DNA of 64,000 nucleotides from NCBI RefSeq assembly GCF_030581005.1, contig NZ_JAUQSX010000001.1:1-64000 (forward strand). Reading direction: 5' to 3'. Below, one piece after another: positions 8,444-16,949 of this stretch. A model generated the notes under the pieces. It was not told the origin of the DNA. It was given only the letters and a program-made list of their open reading frames with translations, and made no database searches. How positions within the stretch are numbered: the stretch's first letter is position 1; every line of letters starts with the position of its first letter. The DNA is from Hymenobacter mellowenesis. GTDB taxonomy: Bacteria; Bacteroidota; Bacteroidia; Cytophagales; Hymenobacteraceae. Both the position numbers and the translations under genes were made by a program.

Positions 8444-9046
8444 TCAGGCGTTATCGAAATCCGCGCACCAGGCCTGGTAGTACAGCCCGGCCCAGGTTTT
8501 CATGCGCGGAAATAGCCACGCGGCGGCCTGCGGGGCCAGGTTGAACCCGCGTTCATCGTCAGTAATGTAGTCTGTCTCAAAGGCCTCGAAGGCGTGGTGC
8601 AGCGCGGCGCTGCACAGCAGGAATTGCCCGATGGTATCGGCCACGGTGTCGCCGGTTTCCCAGTCGCCCGTGCCGTGCCGTAGCTTCTGGATGCCCCGTT
8701 CGGGGTGGTCCAGGTCGAGCAGCACCGGGTCGGCCCCTTCGTCGCCCAGCATAAAAAAACCGGCGGGCCAGTCGGCAATGGGCTCATTCGTCACGGAGTT
8801 CCAATTGTAGCCGTCCTGCCGCACGCCCAGCCGGTCGAGGCCGTAGAGGGAAAGCGGGTTGCCAACGGTTGTGAAATCCACTTCCTCTGCCGGGGCGATG
8901 GTATCGAGGTAGGTCACCAAGTCGGCCGGCAGCTCGCGGCCAAACTCCGCGGCCAGCCGTCCGGCCGCCGCGCCGTGGCCAAATGCAAAAGGCATCTCGC
9001 CGGGCCAGAACTGGCGGATTTCCGCAAACGCTTCGTCAAAAGTCAT
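8444..9046 (-). CDS. SMI1/KNR4-like (SUKH) protein
   Basis: 200 codons from the ATG at 9046; a longer frame upstream to 9226 lacks family features. The start MTFDEAFAEIRQFW, the block RELPADLVTYLDTIAPAEEVDF and the segment FFMLGDEGADPVLLDLDH fit the SUKH fold: amphipathic N-terminal helices, then strands ending in a conserved acidic patch. Possible immunity or housekeeping role. It diverges from the small gene at 9226. Second SUKH-like gene within 4 kb. Confidence 0.7.
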   Translation of the reverse strand: MTFDEAFAEIRQFWPGEMPFAFGHGAAAGRLAAEFGRELPADLVTYLDTIAPAEEVDFTTVGNPLSLYGLDRLGVRQDGYNWNSVTNEPIADWPAGFFMLGDEGADPVLLDLDHPERGIQKLRHGTGDWETGDTVADTIGQFLLCSAALHHAFEAFETDYITDDERGFNLAPQAAAWLFPRMKTWAGLYYQAWCADFDNA

Positions 9047-9225
9047 GGGTCGAAATAGAGAAGGCAGGCTTCGGCAAGCGAAACTGCCCGGTGGCGCGCA
9101 TACCGCTATACCGTTGTGGTAATAGGTTGGGTTGCGAAATTTACCGGCATTCCGCCTGGCCTGCGCAGCTGCCTGCATCAGCCCATCACCCAGCACCAAC
9201 GGCTTCTCACCCTTGCTTATCCTCA

Positions 9226-9525
9226 ATGGAAAACGGTTTGCAGCAGCTCGTTGCGCACTTGCAGCGCCTGGGCTTTGCCCCCACCTACCACGGCGACCCC
9301 TACGGCCAGGGGCTAGATTGGACGTACTTCGACTGCTACTTTGATGAGGCCGCCGTGCGGCGACACTTCAGCCTCGGCACGGAGGTGCGCTACGTGGCCT
9401 ACGACGGCCGGGTGGCAGGCCAGGAAGCCGGTTTCTACGACCCCGGCACCGGTTTTGGCGTCATGGGCCATCACCCGGACTACGGCCGGGCCGGCGGGAA
9501 GCCAAAAATCACCGGGGCCGAATGA
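9226..9525 (+). CDS. Small hypothetical protein
   Basis: 99 codons from ATG 9226, the first start after the divergent SUKH gene; an upstream extension in the same frame overlaps that gene and is ignored. The protein is rich in aromatic and acidic residues (LDWTYFDCYFDE, YVAYDGRVAGQEAGFYDP), looks soluble and compact, and ends with a glycine-rich tail. No family recognised. Confidence 0.6.
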   Translation: MENGLQQLVAHLQRLGFAPTYHGDPYGQGLDWTYFDCYFDEAAVRRHFSLGTEVRYVAYDGRVAGQEAGFYDPGTGFGVMGHHPDYGRAGGKPKITGAE

Positions 9526-9649
9526 AGGCAGCAGGCCCGCTCGGCCCAAACGCCGCATCGGTTGCGGCAGCCCCGCCGGGTTACCTTGCGCCCCCTCCGG
9601 TATCTAAGGGCGGGGGCCCGTGCGGCGCCGTCTTTCATCCAGCTACTGT

Positions 9650-9871
9650 ATGATTTCTCCTGCCAACCAATGGCCCCTCCCCGGCCAGGTCGACCCGAAT
9701 CTGATGCCGTGTGCCTTTTGCCGCCGTCGGCTGCGCATCGCGGGCAAGCCGGTATTTTCCACCTGTTCGTGCAAGGCGTTTGGGCCGCCCGTTACCGTAG
9801 TGGCGCTGGTGGCCGGTGCGCTGGCCGCGCTGGGCGGCGGCATCTGGTGGCTGAGCCGGCGCAAGCGGTAG
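9650..9871 (+). CDS. Tiny zinc-ribbon membrane protein
   Basis: 73 codons from the ATG at 9650. CAFCRRRL and CSCK suggest a four-cysteine metal site, followed by one membrane helix (about residues 46-66) and a basic end WLSRRKR. This is the same architecture, at smaller size, as the zinc-ribbon membrane protein at 6422-6742, so the two may be distant relatives. Function unknown. Confidence 0.55.
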   Translation: MISPANQWPLPGQVDPNLMPCAFCRRRLRIAGKPVFSTCSCKAFGPPVTVVALVAGALAALGGGIWWLSRRKR

Positions 9872-9960
9872 TTCAGGCCTGAAATTATTGGCGTAGCAAC
9901 GCGGTGGGCTCACCTTACAGCTTTCGTCGCACACCTGCGCTGGCTGTCGGAAACCGCCTG

Positions 9961-10524
9961 CTACTCGCCAGCTTGATATTTTATGGGGTCCAGGCCCTTG
10001 AATTTCACAGTCGTGCCTTCGCCGTTGACGAACTGCTGCGGGATGGCGGCGCTGGTGCGCTGGTAGGTTTCGTCAGCGTAAACGCCCTGTCCGAAACCGC
10101 ACTCGCCGTAGCCGGGCTCGGTCTTCACGCGGGCGGCCTGCGGGGTGAAGGCAATGGCGAGGCGGCAGCCCTTCTCGTCGTAGTCTTCCTTGAACGCGCA
10201 GCGGGCCACGCCCCCGCGCACCACGGCCCGCTGCAGCAGCATCCCCAAGTGAAAGGCAGGCGGGCCGTTGCTGATGTCGAAGTACACCAGCACGGTCGAA
10301 TCGGATTCTGGATATACGGTCAGGCTGCCGCCGGCCTGCTTGCGCTTGGGGTCACCCCAGCTGTATTCGCCGGCGTATTGGGCCGTGCGGGGGCCTGCCG
10401 GGGCAACTGGCGGCGCGGCGGCCGGGCTAGCGTTGGGAGCGGAAGCGGGGGCTTTCTGGTCGGTGGTTTCGGTGCAAGCGGCCAGGCCCAGCAGCAGGCC
10501 AAAGGGCAATAAGCGAATAAGCAT
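9961..10524 (-). CDS. Hypothetical lipoprotein
   Basis: 187 codons from ATG 10524. LLLGLAACTE is a clear lipobox with cysteine 17, followed by an Ala/Pro linker to about residue 46. The folded part starts TAQYAGEYSWGD and carries three cysteines (RCAFK, GCRLA, ECGFG) that could form a disulfide after export. It resembles small exported proteins predicted to have a lipocalin- or jellyroll-like beta fold; no family certain. Divergent from the radical SAM gene. Confidence 0.75.
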   Translation of the reverse strand: MLIRLLPFGLLLGLAACTETTDQKAPASAPNASPAAAPPVAPAGPRTAQYAGEYSWGDPKRKQAGGSLTVYPESDSTVLVYFDISNGPPAFHLGMLLQRAVVRGGVARCAFKEDYDEKGCRLAIAFTPQAARVKTEPGYGECGFGQGVYADETYQRTSAAIPQQFVNGEGTTVKFKGLDPIKYQAGE

Positions 10525-10624
10525 AAAAAAAGCAGGTCTTTAAACAGCGTGATAAACGCGGCCGGCAGCCGGGCAAACTACGTACCTTGGAACGTTCTCA
10601 GATACGGATTAATCGCAATTCTTG

Positions 10625-11728
10625 ATGGCTATTGCTCAACGAAACCAGTTTCGGGTGGCTGCTACGTCAGCCGAGCTGGCGCACTTCCGGCAGCAGGCGT
10701 GGCGGCTTTACGAGCCGGTGGCGCCGGTGGCACTGCCGGCCTTCGGGCGGGAATGGTGGCTGCGGCCGGGCCTTACCTTCACGCCCTTCGCCAACGCGGT
10801 GCGCTGCACGGCTCACTGCGCGTTTTGCTCCGAGGAGCTGCAGCGCTACGACGGCCACCAACTCACGGCCAAGCGCCTGATTGACGACTACCCGGCCTAC
10901 TTTACCCGCCTGCGGGAGGTGCTGCGCCCGTTCCAGGGCAGGCCGCTTGGCCTGAGTCTCTCGGGCCTCGAAGCTACGGCTGAACCGCAGTGGCTGCGCG
11001 AGCTGCTGGCCTGCCTCACCCAGCTAGAACGCGAGGGCGTGGTATTCGATGAGAAAGTACTCTACACCAACGGCAGCGGTTTCGTGGCCAGCCCCGACCT
11101 CGGCCTGGCCCTGCAGGATTTCGGCCTGAGCCGCCTGGAGCTCTCGCGCTGCCACGACGACGAGGCGGTGAACCAGCAGATTATGCGCTTCAACCGCAAC
11201 CAGCCCATGCGCCAAAACGCCGTGTACGCCAGGACCGTGCGCTGGCTGCATCAGCATCTGGCCATCAAAAATTCCTGCATTCTCACCCAACTGGGTATTG
11301 CCACGCTGCCCGACGTGGAGCGCTACCTAGCCTGGGCGGCCGGGCTGGGCGTGCGCCAGGTGGTCTTCCGCGAGCTGAGCCGGCTGGAAGGCAGCTACCT
11401 GCCCAACGTTTTCACCGAATGGATTGAGAAGCAGCGCGTGCCCATCGAGCCGCTACTGGCCGCCGTGGTGCCCACGCTGGAAAACCCGCGCGCCGGCTGG
11501 CAGTACGCGGGCAGCACCTTCGGCTACTATTACTACAACGAGCACTACCGTTGGCAGGGCGTCGAGGTTATTTTTGAAACCTCCAGCTACCCCGCCCTGC
11601 AAGCCGCCAACGCCACCGGCGTGCTGCAAAAGCTGATTCTGCACTCCGACGGCACCCTCTCCGGCGACTGGGACCCCAACAGCCGCGTGCTGAGCTGCGT
11701 GGCCGCCCCGGCATTGGCCCAGCCATGA
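10625..11728 (+). CDS. Radical SAM enzyme
   Basis: 367 codons from ATG 10625 (an in-frame TTG precedes it by one codon). The 4Fe-4S/SAM motif is CTAHCAFC, cysteines 61, 65 and 68 (CX3CX2C), after a strand reading LTFTPF. LSLSGLEATAEP stands where the GGE motif sits, and later VFRELSRLEGSYLP resembles the MoaA/NifB-type barrel. No SPASM cysteine cluster is seen at the C-terminus. The stop overlaps the next ATG by 4 bp (ATGA), so it is translationally coupled to a nucleotidyltransferase-fold protein. Substrate unknown. Confidence 0.85.
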   Translation: MAIAQRNQFRVAATSAELAHFRQQAWRLYEPVAPVALPAFGREWWLRPGLTFTPFANAVRCTAHCAFCSEELQRYDGHQLTAKRLIDDYPAYFTRLREVLRPFQGRPLGLSLSGLEATAEPQWLRELLACLTQLEREGVVFDEKVLYTNGSGFVASPDLGLALQDFGLSRLELSRCHDDEAVNQQIMRFNRNQPMRQNAVYARTVRWLHQHLAIKNSCILTQLGIATLPDVERYLAWAAGLGVRQVVFRELSRLEGSYLPNVFTEWIEKQRVPIEPLLAAVVPTLENPRAGWQYAGSTFGYYYYNEHYRWQGVEVIFETSSYPALQAANATGVLQKLILHSDGTLSGDWDPNSRVLSCVAAPALAQP

Positions 11729-12216
11729 CGGCCGCCCACGAACGCCTGTACCTGCGCACGCTGCACCTGCTGGTAGCGGCCGGCATTCCGTTCGGCGGGC
11801 TGGGCACCTTCGCCCTGCGCCAGCAATGCCCCACCCTGCCCCGCAGCCTGGTGGCCGACTGCGACCTGCTGCTCCCCCCCGACCCGGCCTCCCTGAATGC
11901 GCTGACGGACCGGCTGCAAACCAGCGGCTGGCGCGTCACGCTCTGGGAGCAGCCGGTCACGCTGCCGCTATCCGCGGCTGACTTATCGGGCAAATACTAC
12001 CTGCGCGCCCGTCAGGCCGGGGCCGTGCTGGATTGCGCCTACGAGAATGACTTCCTGAGCTGGCCGGAGTTCTGGGCCAACTGCCATTGGCACCACGGGC
12101 TGCCATTGCTGACGCCCGCCGCCATTCTGCGCCAGAAAGCCCAAGTGGGCCGCCCGGCCGACCGGGCCGTGCTGCGCTGGTGGCAGCGGGCGGCTTTCTC
12201 GACGACCAACGCTTAA
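11725..12216 (+). CDS. Nucleotidyltransferase-fold protein coupled to the radical SAM gene
   Basis: 163 codons, ATG at 11725 inside the ATGA junction. GGLGTFALR (from residue 24) followed by LVADCDLLLPP with Asp45 and Asp47 matches the Gly-Gly...DxD signature of the polymerase-beta-like nucleotidyltransferase fold. Further on, AGAVLDCAYEND could supply the third acidic residue, and GLPLLTPAAILRQKA resembles the end of MNT/aminoglycoside-type enzymes. Such proteins transfer nucleotides to small molecules, RNA or proteins. The tight coupling implies a shared pathway or target, unidentified. Confidence 0.7.
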   Translation: MTAAHERLYLRTLHLLVAAGIPFGGLGTFALRQQCPTLPRSLVADCDLLLPPDPASLNALTDRLQTSGWRVTLWEQPVTLPLSAADLSGKYYLRARQAGAVLDCAYENDFLSWPEFWANCHWHHGLPLLTPAAILRQKAQVGRPADRAVLRWWQRAAFSTTNA

Positions 12217-12255
12217 CCGACGACTGGCAAACGAACCGAGCCGTATTACAGAGCC

Positions 12256-12618
12256 ATGGAAACACCGCCAAACCTGCCCGGTCCGGTCCGAAGCGCCACG
12301 CCGCCAGTGGCCTTGGATGAGCGCCCCAACCGCCCCGCGTGGCGCGCCCATTGGCTGGCCCTGGCCATTTACGCTATCTACACCGGGCGCTGGGTTCAGT
12401 ATATTGTGGAGGCGCGGGCATATCATGCCCAGCCCGCGCCCGGCGGCGCGGGCGATGCCTTGAACTGGCTCCTGCTGGGGCAGTTGGGGTTTGCACTTCT
12501 GTTTGCCGCCGTGCTGTTGGCCAACGCCATCTGGCGGAAGCCGGGCCGCTGGTTTTATGTGGTGATGAGTGGCTTGGTGCTTCTGCCATTCCTGCTGCAA
12601 TACTTCATTGAGGGCTAG
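12256..12618 (+). CDS. Small hypothetical membrane protein
   Basis: 120 codons from ATG 12256, 39 bp after the nucleotidyltransferase-fold gene. A proline-rich N-terminal tail is followed by three membrane helices (about 31-49, 70-90 and 98-117). The stop codon overlaps that of the convergent membrane gene. It could belong to the radical SAM unit, but nothing in its sequence ties it there. Confidence 0.6.
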   Translation: METPPNLPGPVRSATPPVALDERPNRPAWRAHWLALAIYAIYTGRWVQYIVEARAYHAQPAPGGAGDALNWLLLGQLGFALLFAAVLLANAIWRKPGRWFYVVMSGLVLLPFLLQYFIEG

Positions 12619-13094
12619 CGACGCGCCGGAAAGCGACGGGCCCTGGCGGCCAGCAACCCATAGCAAACCAGCAGCCCGAGCACATTGTAGGGCACCGAGA
12701 GTAGCACGATGAACCAGCCTACCGTTAGGCCGTCGCGGGCGCCGTTCAGGAACAGGACGCGGGCCCAGTCGGCGGGGAAATACCCGGCCCGCATGTCGTG
12801 CCACTCCCACAGCATGCCGCCCAGCGGGGCGCTCAGCCCCACCGTGGCCAGCGCGAGCAACGCCACCACCCCTGCCCGCCCCCAGCGCCCGCGCCGCCCG
12901 AACGCATCGGTAGCGCCGGCTGCCAGCGGGCCGAAAACCCCGCAGCACAGCGCGATGTAGGCCAGCGGATGAGCGGTATGATAGAGGTACATGCCATAAG
13001 GGGCCCCGAATACGCGGTGGCCGGGCAGCAGTGACCAGAGCAAGCCGTAGCCCGCCGCGGCGCAGCCAAAGGACGTGAGCCAGTAAAAGAGCAT
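12615..13094 (-). CDS. Hypothetical four-helix membrane protein
   Basis: 159 codons from the ATG at 13094 (MLFYWLTSFG); a longer frame to 13181 adds a non-hydrophobic leader and is less likely. Four membrane segments alternate with short loops, one containing WEWHDMRAGYFP. The 3' end overlaps the convergent gene by 4 bp. No family recognised; an inner-membrane location is likely. Confidence 0.6.
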   Translation of the reverse strand: MLFYWLTSFGCAAAGYGLLWSLLPGHRVFGAPYGMYLYHTAHPLAYIALCCGVFGPLAAGATDAFGRRGRWGRAGVVALLALATVGLSAPLGGMLWEWHDMRAGYFPADWARVLFLNGARDGLTVGWFIVLLSVPYNVLGLLVCYGLLAARARRFPARR

Positions 13095-13207
13095 TCGTCT
13101 CAGCACGCCAGGGCAATGGGTTGGGCGGTAAAGGTATAACGAGCCGGGTGCCGCCCGCGCAACGTCCGCCGGGCCCGGCACGTTAGCTCAACCATACTTC
13201 CTCCACG

Positions 13208-13831
13208 ATGCCCACCAATACCTATTACCTCGACGCTGCCCGCACCGATGCCGTTACGGCTAGCTGGGGCATGTTTTTTCGCAACTTTCGCCTCGACTAC
13301 CAGGGGCGGGAGTTGGGTCAACTCACTCCCGCCGAGCTGAAAGCCGGGCACGAGTTCACTCTTCCCGACGGCCGCCGCCTGCTGGTGCGGCTCCAGCAAA
13401 AAATCGGCGCGCAGGGCCTCGACTTTCAACTGGATGGCCGGCCCCTGGGCGGCACTGTGAACGACCCGCTCACACAAATTAACATTGCTTTTGGGTCCAT
13501 CATGTTCATCGCGGGCCTCAATGTGCTACTGTCGGCGGCGGCGCTGCTGGGGCAGGTCGAATTCCTCCTGACTTTAGGGTTCGGCTGGGGCACCCTGGCC
13601 GAAGGCTTGGTATATGCCGGCCTGGGCTGGCTGGGCAAGTACCGCCAAGCGGCCTGGGCGTTTTACGTGGCCCTGGGCCTGCTGGTGCTCGATGGCGTGA
13701 TGCTGCTGGGCAGCGGCCAGGGCACGGGCGGCCTGGTGGTACGTCTGTTTCTGGGTATCGCCATTTACCGGGGTGCCGCCGCTACGCGGCAGCTCCGGGC
13801 GGCGTCAGCGACTGATTTTGCCAGTCAATAA
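13208..13831 (+). CDS. Hypothetical protein: soluble N-terminus plus membrane domain
   Basis: 207 codons from ATG 13208. Residues 1-90 are soluble and read like a small beta domain (FFRNFRLDYQGRELGQL, FTLPDGRRLLVRL). Residues 92-190 hold about four hydrophobic helices with small-residue packing (GLGWLGKY, LDGVMLLGSGQG). Such layouts occur in Hymenobacter hypothetical proteins. No function can be named. Monocistronic between a divergent and a co-directional neighbour. Confidence 0.65.
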   Translation: MPTNTYYLDAARTDAVTASWGMFFRNFRLDYQGRELGQLTPAELKAGHEFTLPDGRRLLVRLQQKIGAQGLDFQLDGRPLGGTVNDPLTQINIAFGSIMFIAGLNVLLSAAALLGQVEFLLTLGFGWGTLAEGLVYAGLGWLGKYRQAAWAFYVALGLLVLDGVMLLGSGQGTGGLVVRLFLGIAIYRGAAATRQLRAASATDFASQ

Positions 13832-13895
13832 CGCCAGCCGGCCTCGGCTTGACCTTCGGGATAACTGATGTAATCCATTCTTTCCAATTCTGCTT

Positions 13896-14288
13896 ATGCC
13901 CCTGCTCACCATTCTCGACGAAAACGCCAGCGGCAGCATCCTGCACCGGCTGGAACTGGAAATAAATCAGGAAATGCTCACCGTGCGCGAGTTGATTGCC
14001 CGCCGCGTGCACGACGAGGCGGCCGCCTACAACGAGCGCCAGAGCGGCGTGTTCCAGGGCCTGGTGCAGCCCACCGAATCGGAAAAAGTGCTCAACGGCT
14101 ACCGCCTGCGGCCCCAGAAGCTCATCGACGCCGAGCAGCAGGTGTACCGCGCCCTCGAAGCGTTTCAGCGAAACGGCTTTTTCGTGCTCGTGAACGACCG
14201 GCAGGTGGACAGCCTGGACGAGGAAGTGTGGCTGGGCAGCGGCGCCACCGCCAGCTTCCTGAAACTCACCCCGCTGGTGGGCGGCTGA
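13896..14288 (+). CDS. Small protein upstream of the DUF4132 gene
   Basis: 130 codons from ATG 13896, ending 10 bp before the DUF4132 start, so probably one operon. The start MPLLTILDENASGSILHRLELE is strand-rich; the middle (VRELIARRVHDEAAAYN) is a charged helix; the end (DSLDEEVWLGSGATASFLKLTPLVGG) returns to strands and resembles a ubiquitin-like or FHA-adjacent beta fold. Soluble, cytoplasmic. No family was named with confidence; its adjacency suggests it assists the DUF4132 protein. Confidence 0.7.
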   Translation: MPLLTILDENASGSILHRLELEINQEMLTVRELIARRVHDEAAAYNERQSGVFQGLVQPTESEKVLNGYRLRPQKLIDAEQQVYRALEAFQRNGFFVLVNDRQVDSLDEEVWLGSGATASFLKLTPLVGG

Positions 14289-14298
14289 GCCCGGCTAT

Positions 14299-16887
14299 AT
14301 GGGACTGCTCGACCGTTTTTTGGCTTTGTTTAATCCACCCGCTGCCGCCATGCCCGCTACGAAAACCGACCCCATTCGCCCCGCCATTCTGGAAGATACC
14401 AGCGCCGAAGCGGTGGAAATGAAACCCATTCTGACCGAGCTGCTGCCCCAGTTGCTGGCCAAAACCTACGGCACCAAGCTCAACGAGTTGCCCGCCTACC
14501 AAGCCATTCGGGCGCAGGACCCGGCCTACCAAAGCCGGCTGGTGCTGGCCTTGGTGCCGGCCATCAACCGCGTGACCCGCGACGACAACTACCAGCTCCG
14601 CTGGGGCCTGGCCGAGGTGCTCACGGCCCTGCTGCGCACCACGCTCACCCTCACGGAAGCCGATTACCTGCGGATGTTCGCCAGCTACGGGCTCGATTTC
14701 AGTAAGCCGGATGAGGTGTCGCTGCACGTCTACCCCTTCCCGCTACTGCTAACGCTCAGTCAGGTAGCTAAGCTAGCCAAGCGCGAGCCGCTGGGCGAGC
14801 CGATGCTGGCGTTTCTCAGGCAGCTGCGCGACCTCAGCGCCGGGCAAACCGGCGATAATCTTAAAATCCACCTCAAAATCCAGGAATTGCTGGGCCAGGC
14901 TGCCGGCGATGACGCTTTGCCCATCGTAGTATTTGCCGAGAACGACCCGCTGGGCCAGGCCCTCAGCCAGTTCGTGGCCGGCCTCGACCGTGCCGACCCG
15001 CGCAGTGCCACCTGGCTGGGCCTGTTGCAGCTTTGGCAAAAAGCCACCGCCGGCCAGCCCACCGCCAAGCTGCGCAAAGAATTGGACGCCGCCACGGCCG
15101 CCATCGGCCCCGATGCCGTGCGCGAGCAGGGCCGCGCTTGGCTGCAAATCGTGGCCGACATTCCGGTGACGGAAAAGCAGCACGTAATTACCTACGACAG
15201 CGGCCGGGACTACCATTATTCTACCTGGGACTTCGTGACCGAGTCCAATGCCACGGTGGCCAAGGGCCTTATCTGGACTCTGCAGCCGCTGGGCGACCCG
15301 GCCCTGCTGCAACTGCTGACTTCGGTGGCAGCCAAGTGCTTCCGCAAAATTCCAGGCAAGGGGCCGCTGGCCGCCGGGCTGGGCAATGCCTGCCTGCTGG
15401 CGCTGTCGCAAAACGGGCTGCCCGGCGTGGCGGCCCTGGCGCGGGTGCGCAGCAAAATCCGCCAGACCAATACACAGGAGCTCATCGCCCGCTACATCGC
15501 CCAGGAATCGGAAAAGATGGGCGTGAGTCCGGCCGAGATTGAGGACATGGCCGTGCCGGACTTCGGACTCGAAAATGGCCGGTTGGTGGAAGAACTGAGC
15601 GACTACAGCGCCACGCTCACCCTCGCCGACGGCAAATCCGATGTGCAGTGGCAAAAGGCCGGCAAACCGCTCAAAAGCGCCCCTACGGCCCTCAAAGCCA
15701 CCCACGCCGACGAGCTAAAGGAACTGAAAGCCGCCCAAACCCAGGCCCAGCAAACCTACACCGCCCAGCGTGACCGCCTCGACCGCAGCTTCGTGGAGGA
15801 ACGCCGGATGCCGTGGCCGTGGTTTGCGCAGTATTATTTCGACCACGGGCTGATGAGCGAGTTGGCCCGCCGCCTCATCTGGCGCCTGCACCGGCCCGAT
15901 GGCACCTTCCAGGATGCGCTTTACATCGATAACGCCTGGCAGGATGCCCACGGCCAGCCCGTGCCCGCCCCCGACGCCGAGACGCAATTGCAACTCTGGC
16001 ACCCCGTGCTGGCCACGGCCGCCGAGGTGCTGGCCTGGCGCGCGCTGCTGGAAAAGCATCAGCTGCGGCAGCCGCTGAAGCAGGCTTTCCGGGAGGTGTA
16101 CCTGCTCACGCCGCCCGAGGAGCGCACCGCTACCTACTCCAACCGCATGGCCGCGCACATTCTTAAGCAGCACCAGTTCAACTCCCTGGCCAAGCTGCGC
16201 GGCTGGCGCTATCGCCTGCTCGGGGCCTACGACAAGGGCTATGATTCCGAAATTGCCAGCCTGCCCCTGCCCGCCCACGGCCTCACGGCCGAGTACTGGG
16301 TGAGCGAAGTGTACGCCGACGGCGAGTGGAACGACACCGGCATCTACAACTACGTGAGCACCGACCAGGTGCGCTTCACGCGCAACGACGCGCCCGTGCC
16401 GCTGCCCGAAATCCCGCCGCTGGCTTTTTCGGAGGTGATGCGCGACGTGGATTTGTTCGTGGGCGTGGCCTCGGTGGGCAACGACCCGCAGTGGCGCGAC
16501 AATGGCGGCCTGGCCCAGTTCCGCAACTATTGGGAAAGCTACAGCTTCGGCGACCTGAGCGAGGTGGCCAAGTCGCGCAAGCTGGCCCTGGAACGGCTGG
16601 TGCCCCGCCTGAAAATCGGCAAGGTGAGCGAAATCAAGGGCAATTTCCTGGTGGTGAAGGGCCACCGCCACACCTACAAAATCCACCTCGGCTCGGGCAA
16701 CATCCTCATGGAGCCCAACGACCAGTACCTGTGCATCGTGCCCGACCGCTCCAGCAAAACCATGGGCGAGAGCGCCGTCTTCCTGCCCTTCGAGGGCGAC
16801 GCCGTGCTGTCCATCATCCTCAGCAAAGCCGCGCTGCTGATGGACGACGACAAAATCACTGACACCACCATCCTGCGCCAGCTCTGA
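14299..16887 (+). CDS. DUF4132-domain protein (MolR-like)
   Basis: 862 codons from ATG 14299. The long N-terminal part is helical and repeat-like (LLQLLTSVAAKCFRKIPG, LALSQNGLPGVAALARVR), as in the HEAT-like region of MolR/YehI-type proteins. The C-terminal half has the DUF4132 signature: MPWPWFAQYYFDHGLMSELA, LIWRLHRPDG, then TYSNRMAAHILKQHQF and YADGEWNDTGIYNYVS. No signal peptide. The family is widespread in environmental bacteria and has no settled biochemical role. Preceded closely by the small gene at 13896. Confidence 0.85.
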   Translation: MGLLDRFLALFNPPAAAMPATKTDPIRPAILEDTSAEAVEMKPILTELLPQLLAKTYGTKLNELPAYQAIRAQDPAYQSRLVLALVPAINRVTRDDNYQLRWGLAEVLTALLRTTLTLTEADYLRMFASYGLDFSKPDEVSLHVYPFPLLLTLSQVAKLAKREPLGEPMLAFLRQLRDLSAGQTGDNLKIHLKIQELLGQAAGDDALPIVVFAENDPLGQALSQFVAGLDRADPRSATWLGLLQLWQKATAGQPTAKLRKELDAATAAIGPDAVREQGRAWLQIVADIPVTEKQHVITYDSGRDYHYSTWDFVTESNATVAKGLIWTLQPLGDPALLQLLTSVAAKCFRKIPGKGPLAAGLGNACLLALSQNGLPGVAALARVRSKIRQTNTQELIARYIAQESEKMGVSPAEIEDMAVPDFGLENGRLVEELSDYSATLTLADGKSDVQWQKAGKPLKSAPTALKATHADELKELKAAQTQAQQTYTAQRDRLDRSFVEERRMPWPWFAQYYFDHGLMSELARRLIWRLHRPDGTFQDALYIDNAWQDAHGQPVPAPDAETQLQLWHPVLATAAEVLAWRALLEKHQLRQPLKQAFREVYLLTPPEERTATYSNRMAAHILKQHQFNSLAKLRGWRYRLLGAYDKGYDSEIASLPLPAHGLTAEYWVSEVYADGEWNDTGIYNYVSTDQVRFTRNDAPVPLPEIPPLAFSEVMRDVDLFVGVASVGNDPQWRDNGGLAQFRNYWESYSFGDLSEVAKSRKLALERLVPRLKIGKVSEIKGNFLVVKGHRHTYKIHLGSGNILMEPNDQYLCIVPDRSSKTMGESAVFLPFEGDAVLSIILSKAALLMDDDKITDTTILRQL

Positions 16888-16949
16888 GTCTGGCCCAGGA
16901 GCCCAGCCATTCCTGCCCAAACCTCTTCAAACGAACCAGTCAGCCCCCT

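Noticed and set aside
8983..9225. Upstream extension of the small gene at 9226
   Set aside because: It would overlap the divergent SUKH gene and reads as non-natural sequence.
15715..16920. 401-codon minus-strand frame opposite DUF4132
   Set aside because: Shadow frame; composition typical of reverse reading of GC-rich genes.
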